Shown here: in pieces, positions 1-7,319 of the stretch
Numbering within the stretch: position 1 is the stretch's first letter
Layout of the letters: every line of letters starts with the position of its first letter
Origin: CAYPEZ01 sp964622275
GTDB lineage: Bacteria > Patescibacteriota > Minisyncoccia > Phycocordibacterales > UBA6899
Direction of reading: 5' to 3'
Assembly: GCA_964622275.1 (NCBI GenBank)
Contig: CAZUMX010000018.1
Span: forward strand, 1 to 19,312
DNA length: 19,312 nt
The notes under the pieces: generated by a model
What the model saw: only the letters and a program-made list of their open reading frames with translations
Databases searched by the model: none
What the model was told of the DNA's origin: nothing
Program-made: the position numbers and the translations under genes

Positions 1-53
1 AGAGCACTCGCCTGTCACGCGAGAGGTTGCGGGTTCAAGTCCCGTTCGCTGCG
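1..53 (+). tRNA. tRNA-Asp (GTC), 5' end cut by the window
   Basis: The 3' two thirds of a tRNA. The anticodon stem CTCGC/GCGAG (7-11 with 19-23) closes loop CTGTCAC, with anticodon GTC at 14-16. The variable region is AGGTT. The T-arm is GCGGG-TTCAAGT-CCCGT (29-45, one G-U pair). The 3' acceptor strand is TCGCTGC with discriminator G at 53, as usual for tRNA-Asp. CCA is not encoded. The D-arm and 5' acceptor strand lie outside the window. Confidence 0.93.
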
Positions 54-55
54 CA

Positions 56-96
56 CAATACAAAATACCGCCCCTTATGGGGTGGTTTTTGTATTG
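56..96 (+). terminator. Terminator hairpin after tRNA-Asp
   Basis: The arm 56-74 (CAATACAAAATACCGCCCC) pairs with 79-96 across the loop TTAT. The stem has 18 pairs (one G-T) and a single bulged T at 66. The right arm carries a run of five T. The hairpin begins three bases after the tRNA discriminator. Its A-rich and T-rich flanks make it potentially active in both directions. Confidence 0.85.
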
Positions 97-270
97 ATGC
101 CGCCAGCCAGATACTTCGCTCGTCGATGGACTTAAAGCCCTTCTCCTATATTTATGAGCGATTCCTATCGTGAAATATATAAGAAAGCGATACTGGTCCT
201 TGTAAGGGTCGCATCCCGTTCTTTGCTCCAAATCAACCTCTTGTATAGACGCTTTGATATACTTCCTTAT
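97..270 (+). other. Structured non-coding gap between tRNA-Asp and the MazG-like gene
   Basis: No convincing gene. It holds a hairpin TATATTT (147-153)/AAATATA (173-179) with inner stem CGAT/ATCG (159-162/167-170), and a weaker GCGA...TCGC structure (187-212). An in-frame ATG at 154 would extend the downstream gene by 39 residues, but that stretch does not look like its family and runs through these hairpins. Confidence 0.45.
255..263 (+). promoter_or_regulatory. Extended -10 box TGATATACT before the MazG-like gene
   Basis: TATACT lies at 258-263, preceded by TGA (extended -10 pattern TGn). Seven bases separate it from the ATG at 271, so the transcript would start at or next to the start codon. 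No Shine-Dalgarno sequence is visible and no good -35 was found. Confidence 0.5.
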
Positions 271-606
271 ATGCCTTACACATTCGACGACTATCAAAAA
301 GAATCTCGTGCGACAGCAAAATACCCAGTCATTGGGCACAAAGTGATCTACCCTACCCTGGGGCTCCTTGGGGAGACAGGAGAAATTGCTGAAAAGATCA
401 AGAAATTGTTTCGGGACAAAAACGGAGAGCTGACACAAGAAGAAAAAGATCTGCTTGTAAAGGAACTTGGCGATGTACTCTGGTACCTTTCGCAACTTGC
501 GAGCGAGCTCAATGTATCGCTCTCTGACATTGCCACTGGCAACATTAAAAAACTAAAAGACCGCGCAGCACGCGGAATGATTCACGGATCGGGAGATGTC
601 CGTTAA
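271..606 (+). CDS. MazG-like nucleoside triphosphate pyrophosphohydrolase
   Basis: A 111-residue all-alpha NTP pyrophosphohydrolase of the MazG-like/dUTPase-2 superfamily, which hydrolyses (d)NTPs to the monophosphate plus pyrophosphate, as a housecleaning or pool-control activity in the cytoplasm. The metal-binding EXXE...EXXD pattern is present: E35-T-G-E38 and E65-L-G-D68. The family N-terminus (FDDYQKESRATAKYP) and the C-terminal RGMIHGSGD signature are both visible. The length fits a single-domain member, unlike two-domain E. coli MazG. The start at 271 is chosen over the longer frame from 154 because homology begins there and a -10-like box sits just upstream. It converges with the next gene, leaving only 2 bp between stop codons and no terminator. 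The substrate cannot be told from sequence. Confidence 0.88.
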   Translation: MPYTFDDYQKESRATAKYPVIGHKVIYPTLGLLGETGEIAEKIKKLFRDKNGELTQEEKDLLVKELGDVLWYLSQLASELNVSLSDIATGNIKKLKDRAARGMIHGSGDVR

Positions 607-608
607 TC

Positions 609-1124
609 TTAAAGCACCTTGAGTTCCTTAAAGACACGTTCGTAGAGGCCAATGACTCGGTTTGCTTCACTGTGAGAGAGTGGACGATTGCTCGAGTGCG
701 CAATATCGTTACGAAACTTATGTGCTTCCCATGCAAGGTCAAGATATGGAAACTGAGACGGATGAATAGATTTCAGTTTTTCTCCAAAGGTTTCACCGGG
801 AAAACCCATCTGGGTAATCACTAACTCAAGAACATGATCTGCTTCCAAGATCGCTACTTTCCAGTCAGAAGGATTTTCTGAGCGAATATACCCATCAATC
901 TTTTTCCACATTTCCCCGACCCCGCCTATTGCATGAGCTCCTTCTCCGGCTTCTTGATGTGCATGGGCGAATCGATGATTGAGCTCATGAGCCACATGGT
1001 GAGCGTGTTCGTTGTGCTTGATCCAGGAATACACTGCAATGGCAATAAATATCATCGTCAAAACAGTCGAGACATTGACGAGAATATGGTGAATTGTTTT
1101 AAGGATCTCTAACGCAGCGTCCAT
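609..1124 (-). CDS. His-rich single-pass membrane protein, function unknown
   Basis: Not recognised as a named family. The 171 residues begin with an amphipathic start and one membrane segment (about 13-33). A striking His-rich stretch follows, with nine His between residues 37 and 63 (HNEHAHHVAHELNHRFAHAH). The helical C-terminal half (about 85-171) contains R138-N-D-I-A-H143, matching the R-x4-H pattern of HEPN-type helical bundles. HEPN membership is only a suggestion, since the motif is short. The gene starts 9 bp after gatA stops on the same strand and may be co-transcribed. A weak TAACAT sits 6 nt before the ATG. A metal-binding or RNA-related role is possible but unproven. Confidence 0.75.
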   Translation of the reverse strand: MDAALEILKTIHHILVNVSTVLTMIFIAIAVYSWIKHNEHAHHVAHELNHRFAHAHQEAGEGAHAIGGVGEMWKKIDGYIRSENPSDWKVAILEADHVLELVITQMGFPGETFGEKLKSIHPSQFPYLDLAWEAHKFRNDIAHSSNRPLSHSEANRVIGLYERVFKELKVL

Positions 1125-1133
1125 AGATACATG

Positions 1134-2564
1134 TTATGTTATCGCTTTTTCTAGCTCTTGTCCGAGATCAAAACACCATGCGTCATGATAGAGGGGGGTC
1201 ATAAACTGAACCCCAACAGGAAGATCTTTCCCCTCACGAGAGACAGTGCCAACAGGGACAGAGATTGCCGGTACTCCTGCGATATTTGCAGGAACAGTAA
1301 ATATGTCGGCAAGATACATCTGAAGTGGGTCTGACGTTTTTTCTCCTATACGAAACGCGGGTGTCGGCGCAGTTGGAGTAAGTATTGCATCAACAGAATG
1401 AAAAGCCTTTGCAAGATCTTGTTTGATCTTCGCACGAACAAGATTGGCCTTATCATAATATGCGTCATAGTATCCAGAAGAGAGGACATAAGTCCCCAAA
1501 AGAATACGCCGACGTACTTCGGGGCCAAACCCTTCCGCACGCGAGACATCATAAATATCCCGGAGCCCACCTTTCTGATAGGAGTGGCCGTAGCGAATAC
1601 CGTCAAATCGTGCGAGATTTGAAGACACTTCAGCGGGCATGATGATGTAATACACAGCCAATGCATGGTCCAGCACAGGCAAATCAATATCCACAATGGA
1701 GTGCCCAGCTTTCTTTAACGCGTCGACGGCACGGTCAAAGGCATGCAAGACATCAGGATCAATACCTTTTTGTCTCACAAAAGCACTAGGGACGCCAATA
1801 CGAAAAGACTTTTTTATTTGTGGGGCTGGTAATAAAGATTCAGGAAGTGATGTCGCGTCCATGGGATCATGCCCACGGATGACTTCATACAATGCCCGTA
1901 CGTCTGCAACAGTTTTTCCAAAAGGACCAATTTGATCTAGAGAAGAAGCCATTGCCATTAATCCATATCTTGAGACTTGACCATAACTTGGTTTAAACCC
2001 TACGACACCGCACAATGAAGCCGGTTGGCGAATTGAACCTCCTGTGTCAGATCCTAAGGAAGCGAGGACGCCTCCCATTGCGACAGAAACCGCAGACCCT
2101 CCCGAGGATCCACCAGGGACACGTGAATGGTCATGAGGATTTTTAACGACACCATAAGCAGAATTTTCATTCGAACTCCCCATGGCAAATTCATCCATGT
2201 TTGTGCGGCCCATGATAACCGCTCCAGCCTTACGAAGGCGTTCAACCACTGTGCTGTCATACACACCGGTGTATCCATCAAGAATTTTTGATGCACTTCC
2301 TGAACGATGCCCTTTGTAGAGAAGATTGTCCTTAATTGCGACAGGAATTCCTAGAAGCGGTCCGCGCTCTCCTTTCTTTAATCGTGCGTCGGCTTCTGTC
2401 GCACACTGCTCAGCATCTTCAAACACCTCCAAAAATGCCCCGAGGTGCTTTTGTGCATCTATCTGCTGACGTGAAGCTTTGCACAACTCGAGAGCAGTCC
2501 AGGTTCCCTTTTCGAGACCTTTTCGAGCTTCTTCGATCGTGAGTGTTGCAAAATTATTCTTCAT
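1134..2564 (-). CDS. gatA: Asp-tRNA(Asn)/Glu-tRNA(Gln) amidotransferase subunit A
   Basis: The glutaminase subunit of GatCAB, which releases ammonia from Gln (or Asn) for transamidation of mischarged Glu-tRNA(Gln) or Asp-tRNA(Asn). It is a 476-residue amidase-signature enzyme of usual length. The Ser-cisSer-Lys triad is intact: K78 in IPVAIKDN, S153 in the GGSSGGS loop and S177 in GSDTGGSIRQP. The C-terminal half carries the typical AGVPAISVPVG and LPVGVQF motifs. The start overlaps the end of gatC by 11 bp, so translation is probably coupled. gatB is not in this window, so GatCAB must be completed from another locus. Confidence 0.97.
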   Translation of the reverse strand: MKNNFATLTIEEARKGLEKGTWTALELCKASRQQIDAQKHLGAFLEVFEDAEQCATEADARLKKGERGPLLGIPVAIKDNLLYKGHRSGSASKILDGYTGVYDSTVVERLRKAGAVIMGRTNMDEFAMGSSNENSAYGVVKNPHDHSRVPGGSSGGSAVSVAMGGVLASLGSDTGGSIRQPASLCGVVGFKPSYGQVSRYGLMAMASSLDQIGPFGKTVADVRALYEVIRGHDPMDATSLPESLLPAPQIKKSFRIGVPSAFVRQKGIDPDVLHAFDRAVDALKKAGHSIVDIDLPVLDHALAVYYIIMPAEVSSNLARFDGIRYGHSYQKGGLRDIYDVSRAEGFGPEVRRRILLGTYVLSSGYYDAYYDKANLVRAKIKQDLAKAFHSVDAILTPTAPTPAFRIGEKTSDPLQMYLADIFTVPANIAGVPAISVPVGTVSREGKDLPVGVQFMTPLYHDAWCFDLGQELEKAIT

Positions 2565-2856
2565 ACGAAATGACTTTTTTCACCCCAATGTAATCCCCTA
2601 CTCGATGGGGTGCTTCGTCGAGGATCCCTTCTCTGTCTCCCTTTTGACCCTCGTGATCATCGCGCCATATATTTCGGAGATTCCCTACAGTTTCTTCTTT
2701 TGAAATACCCTGGGTATCAACTTTTTGTAACGCACCCACATAATCCAAAATACTTCCGAGTTCTTTCTGGAGTCTCACTGCTTCTTCTGTAGAAATCTTG
2801 ATACGAGCAAGATCAGCTAGGTTTGCGACAGTTTTTTCATCAATCATAGAGGCCAT
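2554..2856 (-). CDS. gatC: Asp-tRNA(Asn)/Glu-tRNA(Gln) amidotransferase subunit C
   Basis: The small stabilising subunit that wraps around GatA and GatB in the cytoplasmic tRNA-dependent amidotransferase. The family pattern is clear: the N-terminal helix VANLADLARIKISTEEA, a central FNDILDYV-like segment (QKELGSILDYVGALQKVDT) and a C-terminal LDEAPHRVGDYIGVKKV, equivalent to LREDxxxxxL...A...FxVPKV. The start is uncertain. ATG 2856 has AGG 4 nt upstream; ATG 2847 gives MIDEKTVANL and aligns best with family starts; ATG 2877 and TTG 2883 are also in frame, the last overlapping the ligA stop. It sits between ligA and gatA, overlapping gatA by 11 bp. Confidence 0.93.
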   Translation of the reverse strand: MASMIDEKTVANLADLARIKISTEEAVRLQKELGSILDYVGALQKVDTQGISKEETVGNLRNIWRDDHEGQKGDREGILDEAPHRVGDYIGVKKVISYEE

Positions 2857-2879
2857 GATACCTGATTTAAGAAACATTC

Positions 2880-4877
2880 TCAAAGCATCCGCAGAAACTC
2901 CTCCTCGGTCAATATTGGAATATTCAGTCGCCTTGCTTCATCGGCCTTAGACCCAGCATTCTCGCCCAAGAGGACGTAATCTGTCTTCTGTGATACAGAG
3001 CTCGATGGATGGGCATCCGCATCCCGGATTTTTGTCTTGGCGTCTTCCCGAGAGAGTGTGGGAAGTGTCCCAGTGACAACAATTGTTTTCCCTTTTAACA
3101 CAGAACTGCCTGATTTCTTTTCATGGTGGATGACCTTTATATGTTCAAGAAGTGCATCCAGCATGCGTATTTTTTCTTTATCTTTAAACCAAGCAACTAC
3201 CGACTGAGCAATCTTTTCTCCTACTCCGTGGATTGAAATAATCTCATCTTCTTTTGCTTTGCGTAACTTTTCCAATGTACCAAATCCAGACGCAAGGAGG
3301 ATTGCCATTTCTTCACCCACATGAGGAATTGAGAGACCGACAAGAAGTCGCGCAAATGGAACCTTTTGTTTATTCTTAATTGCATGAATAAGATTTTCGG
3401 CTGATTTTTCGCCAAATCCCTCAAGAGGGATAAGATCACCTTCGGTCAGAGTGAAGAAATCTGCATATTCACTCACAAGTCCTTCATTCATAAGGTATTC
3501 GACAATCTGTGGGCCCAATCCCTCAATATCGAAGGCGTGTTTGCCAACAAAGTGCTCAAGCCTCCTTGCGAGCTGTGGAAATGAATTCTTATTCACACAT
3601 CGATACGCAACTTCACCTGGAATCTTTTCAATCGGTCCCCCACATGCTTCGACAAAAGATGGAAAAACATATGGTTTTGCGGATGCTGGGCGCAAATCCT
3701 TAAGGACTGACACAATCTCTGGAATCACATCTCCCGCTTTTTGCAATATCACAGTATCTCCCACACGCACATCAAGACGCTTAATCTGATCTTCATTATG
3801 GAGCGTCGCACGTGAGACCATCGAACCAGCAACAAGGACCGGACGCAAATGTGCGACTGGAGTGACAACCCCTGTACGCCCCACCTGAAGCTGTATATCT
3901 TCCACAACAGTGGTGACTTCTTCCGCAGGAAACTTAAATGCTATACCAAATCTTGGAGATTTTGCTGTATATCCTAGTCGCTCTTGAAATATTCTTTCAT
4001 TTACTTTAACGACCACTCCATCACAAAGATACTCTTGTTTATCTCTTTTTGGTTCCCATAATTTGTAGTATGCATAGACGTCCTCGATAGTCTCACATTT
4101 TTGATACTCTGCATTCACTTGAAATCCAAGAGCATGAAGGTATTGGAGTTCTTCTTCTTGTGTTGCGGGCAGACGCACTGACGCACTTCCCATGTCATAG
4201 ACAAAGCACTCGAGATGTCTCTCGGCCACCAGGGTTGGATCAAGCTGACGAATTGTTCCTGCGGCGGCATTCCGAGGATTCATAAAAAGAGGCTCTCCAG
4301 ACTTTTTTCGTTTAGCATTTAATACGTCAAATGCTTTCTTTGGCATCCAAATTTCCCCTTCGACCACACAGTCAATGGACTCTTTGAGACGCAGAGGAAT
4401 TGAGCGTATCCGCTTTGCGTTTTCGGTCACATTCTCCCCCATCTCACCATTGCCACGGGTCGCAGCCGTCGACAATACTCCCTTGAGATATGTGAGGACA
4501 ATTTTGAATCCATCAATTTTAAGCTCTGTAATATAGGTGGATGTTTTACCTCCAAGACCTTTGCGGACACGTTCATCAAAATCGGCAAACTCATCTTTGG
4601 TAAATACGTTATCAAATGACCACTGAGGGACGGTGTGGGTGACCTTTTCAAATTTTTCAAGCGGCGCCCCCCCAATACGCTGCGTAGGAGAATCTGCAGT
4701 TTTTAACTCTGGATACTCTGCCTCTATTGCAATAAGCTCATGGAGAAGAGCATCATAGGCAGTATCTGAAATCTCAGGCGCATCAAGTGTGTGATACCTG
4801 TGTGAGTGGTACTCAATGAGCTCTCGGAGCTTTTCTGCCCTATGTCTTTTCTCTCCGACGAGATGTTTGGAGGCCAT
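2880..4877 (-). CDS. ligA: NAD+-dependent DNA ligase with degenerate zinc finger
   Basis: Seals nicks in DNA during replication and repair using NAD+. The 665 residues carry the usual domain order: Ia (about 10-65; HRYHTLDAPEISDTAYD), adenylation domain with catalytic K120 in ELKIDG and the RGNGEMGENVTEN motif, OB fold (about 320-400; GRTGVVTPVA), zinc-finger segment (about 405-435), helix-hairpin-helix repeats (about 450-585) and BRCT (about 592-665). Two features are odd. The C4 zinc finger keeps C412 and C427, but the partner positions are V409 and S432. The BRCT glycine pair before SSSVSQKTD is D621-A622. The catalytic core looks intact. The ATG at 4877 has a TGGTAGGAT box ending 6 nt upstream; its AGGA could alternatively act as a ribosome site. 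Confidence 0.97.
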   Translation of the reverse strand: MASKHLVGEKRHRAEKLRELIEYHSHRYHTLDAPEISDTAYDALLHELIAIEAEYPELKTADSPTQRIGGAPLEKFEKVTHTVPQWSFDNVFTKDEFADFDERVRKGLGGKTSTYITELKIDGFKIVLTYLKGVLSTAATRGNGEMGENVTENAKRIRSIPLRLKESIDCVVEGEIWMPKKAFDVLNAKRKKSGEPLFMNPRNAAAGTIRQLDPTLVAERHLECFVYDMGSASVRLPATQEEELQYLHALGFQVNAEYQKCETIEDVYAYYKLWEPKRDKQEYLCDGVVVKVNERIFQERLGYTAKSPRFGIAFKFPAEEVTTVVEDIQLQVGRTGVVTPVAHLRPVLVAGSMVSRATLHNEDQIKRLDVRVGDTVILQKAGDVIPEIVSVLKDLRPASAKPYVFPSFVEACGGPIEKIPGEVAYRCVNKNSFPQLARRLEHFVGKHAFDIEGLGPQIVEYLMNEGLVSEYADFFTLTEGDLIPLEGFGEKSAENLIHAIKNKQKVPFARLLVGLSIPHVGEEMAILLASGFGTLEKLRKAKEDEIISIHGVGEKIAQSVVAWFKDKEKIRMLDALLEHIKVIHHEKKSGSSVLKGKTIVVTGTLPTLSREDAKTKIRDADAHPSSSVSQKTDYVLLGENAGSKADEARRLNIPILTEEEFLRML

Positions 4878-4883
4878 GGACGT

Positions 4884-4892
4884 ATCCTACCA
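4884..4892 (-). promoter_or_regulatory. Possible extended -10 box TGGTAGGAT before ligA
   Basis: Minus-strand TGG followed by TAGGAT (4884-4889), with 6 nt to the ligA ATG. This is the same spacing as at four other starts in the window. The AGGA inside it could instead be a Shine-Dalgarno element 8 nt from the start, so the assignment is ambiguous. Confidence 0.35.
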
Positions 4893-4912
4893 CGAAAGAA
4901 AAACTTGACGGA

Positions 4913-5473
4913 CTAGATGACAGTCTCAACTTGAATGACACGAAGTGTCCTGTTGGGAGCAGTGGTACTACAGACATTGTACCCCTCAGAGGTAATGGTT
5001 GCCCGCTCATACCCACCAGCATCGACATAATTATAGACTTCAACATCCGCACATGAACCATCAGAAAAATTGAGTCGAAAATTTGTGCGCGCTGTGGTTG
5101 GAGTACGAACAGGAATCCCCCACAATGAATCAAGGCGAGCGTTTCCTCCCCCATTTTCGCATGTTACAAGGCTCATCTCATTTCCAGGAGATGACGCCAT
5201 GTTTGGGTATTCTGTTTGTGATGATGTTGCAAAAGGACTATACGTCATTTGAGTATAGGTTCCATTAGGAAGCGGGGTTCTATCGTAAGAGATATGGTAA
5301 AACAATGCACAATCAATACCTTTGTCAGCAGCATGGAATGCCATTTCTGAATCCCTCACGAGTACTGAAAGTTTATTTTCTCTCAGCACGATTTCTGTGA
5401 TTCCTAATGCAACAGAAAGCACCATACTAATGACAAGAATCGAGAGCAATAATGTAAAACCACGAGAAGGCAT
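4913..5473 (-). CDS. PilX/GspK-like minor prepilin lacking Glu5
   Basis: A 186-residue class III signal protein. The very short leader MPSRG is followed by FTLLLSILVISMVLSVALGI, the hydrophobic N-terminal helix. PilD should cut after G5. Mature position 5 is Leu (L10) instead of the conserved Glu, as in GspK/PilX-type tip subunits. The ectodomain contains four Cys, suggesting disulfides outside the cytoplasm. It is the last gene of the minor-pilin group, starting 1 bp after the PilV-like stop. By family analogy it would cap or prime the pilus tip together with the three genes before it. The assignment rests on N-terminal features and gene order, because the ectodomain itself is not recognised. 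Confidence 0.82.
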   Translation of the reverse strand: MPSRGFTLLLSILVISMVLSVALGITEIVLRENKLSVLVRDSEMAFHAADKGIDCALFYHISYDRTPLPNGTYTQMTYSPFATSSQTEYPNMASSPGNEMSLVTCENGGGNARLDSLWGIPVRTPTTARTNFRLNFSDGSCADVEVYNYVDAGGYERATITSEGYNVCSTTAPNRTLRVIQVETVI

Positions 5474-5474
5474 A

Positions 5475-6089
5475 TTAATTCAGTTCAATAAACCAATTAT
5501 AAATATCTTCTTGAAGAGTAACCGATCCCCGCGACCATGAAACTGTTGTTGATGCAGTAATACGCTTGCCAGTTTCGGGCTCTGAAATTGTCATGACTCT
5601 CTTAAACTTTGTTGCAGTCCACCCTGCTCCAGGATTTGGCTGACGCATCACACCGGTAGCATCTTGATAGAGAACACCTTTTGTATTACACCCATTGGGG
5701 CCACCACCAGAATCACAAAAAGAAAATGCAGTATTCAGAGGAGCAAAAACATCCACGACGCAAGGCTGGGCTTGGCATGGCCCTCCTCCAGAAGCGAGAT
5801 TTTGAAGCCAACCTCCAGCCACATCATCAGCAGAATTATTAGCAACGATGGAACGGACCATTTCAATCCCCTCCTGTGCTAAAAACGAAGCAATAAGCCG
5901 GTCGCTTGCGTCACGAGCAGCAATAATATTCTGTTTTGCAAGATACATCGGCCCCAGGACGCCAAGCATGAGTACAGCAATGGCAACGACGGTCTCAAGA
6001 AGAGTAAATCCGCGAGAAAAACATCTTCTTTTTTGTGTAAATAAAAGAACCTCAGAGATATCACGGATGAATTGAAATAAAGAGATCAT
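5475..6089 (-). CDS. PilV/GspI-like minor prepilin
   Basis: A 204-residue prepilin. The 27-residue leader is basic before the cleavage site (KRRCFSRG) and is followed by FTLLETVVAIAVLMLGVLGP, with Glu at mature position 5 and a Gly/Pro-containing helix. The segment LASFLAQEGIEMVRSIVANN matches the AxxLAQEGxE(M/L)xR pattern typical of PilV/GspI proteins. The ectodomain has four Cys in two pairs (GPCQAQPC and SFCDSGGGPNGC). The start codon overlaps the stop of the preceding PilW-like gene (ATGA), indicating translational coupling. The leader is longer than usual, but no closer start codon is visible. Confidence 0.86.
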   Translation of the reverse strand: MISLFQFIRDISEVLLFTQKRRCFSRGFTLLETVVAIAVLMLGVLGPMYLAKQNIIAARDASDRLIASFLAQEGIEMVRSIVANNSADDVAGGWLQNLASGGGPCQAQPCVVDVFAPLNTAFSFCDSGGGPNGCNTKGVLYQDATGVMRQPNPGAGWTATKFKRVMTISEPETGKRITASTTVSWSRGSVTLQEDIYNWFIELN

Positions 6090-6709
6090 GATGGAGGGAT
6101 GTTTGGCGTTCTTGCTGAAAGTGTCGTCTGAAGGCTAAAGGCTGTTTGGGTTTTTACTTTTCCCCCACCAGAAACCCCACGCATGACAATAGTGACTTTA
6201 GGCTGATCTGCAGGCCCCCCAGCAATCGAGTACCCCGTTCCTGTGACAAAAAATCGGAAATACGTAATATTGAGCTCAGCTGCAGTCAAGGGTTCTGCTG
6301 TCACTCCGCTGTCAGTAGAACGCCAGAGTCGACCATTGTCATACCAAAAAATGAGCTGATCTCCAGTGTTTCCAAGTACTCCTCCTGCTCGTTCAAGCGA
6401 GAGAATATTTCCTCCAGTGCCATATGCGCAGTCTGCCATGGTCCCCATGTCTGCTACGGCGATTGATGGAACCCCTGCATCATTTTCACAGCGGAAATAA
6501 CTTCCTAATCTGATCTCTCGAGCCATATAATCAACCGCAGCGCTGACGTTGTCGAGCGCAACACGCGTACTTCTTGTCTTTCTTGATGCATCGGTGACAG
6601 AAAGGAATGCTCCCATAATCAAGAGCATGAGCACAGTAAACATACCGACCGCAACAATCATTTCAACTATCGTGAACCCGCCAGATGAATATGACCTCGT
6701 CCGATGCAT
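6086..6709 (-). CDS. PilW/GspJ-like minor prepilin
   Basis: A 207-residue prepilin. The leader MHRTRSYSSGG is followed by FTIVEMIVAVGMFTVLMLLI, with Glu at mature position 5. The downstream VDYMAREIRLGSYFRC matches the conserved LxRElRxa segment of PilW/PulJ proteins. Two Cys (FRCEN and ADCAYG) could form one disulfide. PilD is expected to process it, and it belongs to the tip complex with the FimT-, PilV- and PilX-like neighbours. It starts 4 bp after the FimT-like stop and overlaps the next gene by 4 bp. No Shine-Dalgarno is obvious. Confidence 0.86.
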   Translation of the reverse strand: MHRTRSYSSGGFTIVEMIVAVGMFTVLMLLIMGAFLSVTDASRKTRSTRVALDNVSAAVDYMAREIRLGSYFRCENDAGVPSIAVADMGTMADCAYGTGGNILSLERAGGVLGNTGDQLIFWYDNGRLWRSTDSGVTAEPLTAAELNITYFRFFVTGTGYSIAGGPADQPKVTIVMRGVSGGGKVKTQTAFSLQTTLSARTPNIPPS

Positions 6710-6713
6710 AGGA

Positions 6714-7319
6714 TTACTGCACAGAGATTTGCCCGGTTGCTGTGACGGTAATATTTTTTACAAGTCCACCACGAGGTGCTCGAATAGAGATTGTGGCAGA
6801 TTGTCCCTCGATCATAGCTCCCCCAACAGTATAGTAAATTTTGGCATCTTGTTTTGGCCTTTTAAAATAGATACTTACACCTGTGATGTCTAGTGTTTCT
6901 GAAACTCCTGCACGCACAGCTGTAAGGTCAGAAATAGTAAACCCACGACCTAGGGGGGTTGGCGTGTCTGCAGCAGACTCTCCCTCTCTGTAATACATAT
7001 TTGTCCCAGTTTCTGTAAATGAAGTGACGGTATTTTGTGCTCCTGAGATATAGACCCCATATCCTGGAACGCTACTCGCATTAGTGGCGCCCACAGGCGC
7101 ACTCGCTGAGAGAGCCTTTGTCTGGGCTTCACGGATAGAAAGCGCAATAAGGTGGGCAAGATTGTCTGTCTGTAGGCGAGAAGACATTGTTGCGTTTGCA
7201 GAAATAACGATTGACGACATCATACCCATGATAAGTATGGATATTAAGAGCTCTATTGTCATAAATCCACCCAGGAATTTCCTAGAGGGAATATGGGAGA
7301 TGCTTCTCTCTTTAGCCAA
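6714..7319 (-). CDS. FimT/GspH-like minor prepilin, start uncertain
   Basis: A prepilin with leader ...PSRKFLGG and mature N-terminus FMTIELLISILIMGMMSSIV, carrying Glu at position 5. The body LIALSIREAQTKALS and the beta-rich C-terminus resemble FimT/GspH (pseudopilin H) proteins. It has no Cys in the ectodomain, unlike its neighbours. The start is unclear. TTG at 7319 gives an 18-residue basic leader and only an 8-bp overlap with the pilD stop; in-frame ATGs at 7370 and 7406 would overlap pilD by 59-95 bp and add a leader of 35-47 residues. None has a clear ribosome site. It is the first of four minor prepilin genes after pilD. Confidence 0.8.
   Translation of the reverse strand: MAKERSISHIPSRKFLGGFMTIELLISILIMGMMSSIVISANATMSSRLQTDNLAHLIALSIREAQTKALSASAPVGATNASSVPGYGVYISGAQNTVTSFTETGTNMYYREGESAADTPTPLGRGFTISDLTAVRAGVSETLDITGVSIYFKRPKQDAKIYYTVGGAMIEGQSATISIRAPRGGLVKNITVTATGQISVQ

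Noticed and set aside
154..270. Longer start (ATG 154) for the MazG-like gene
   Set aside because: The added 39 residues do not resemble the family, cross hairpins, and would ignore the TGATATACT box at 255-263.
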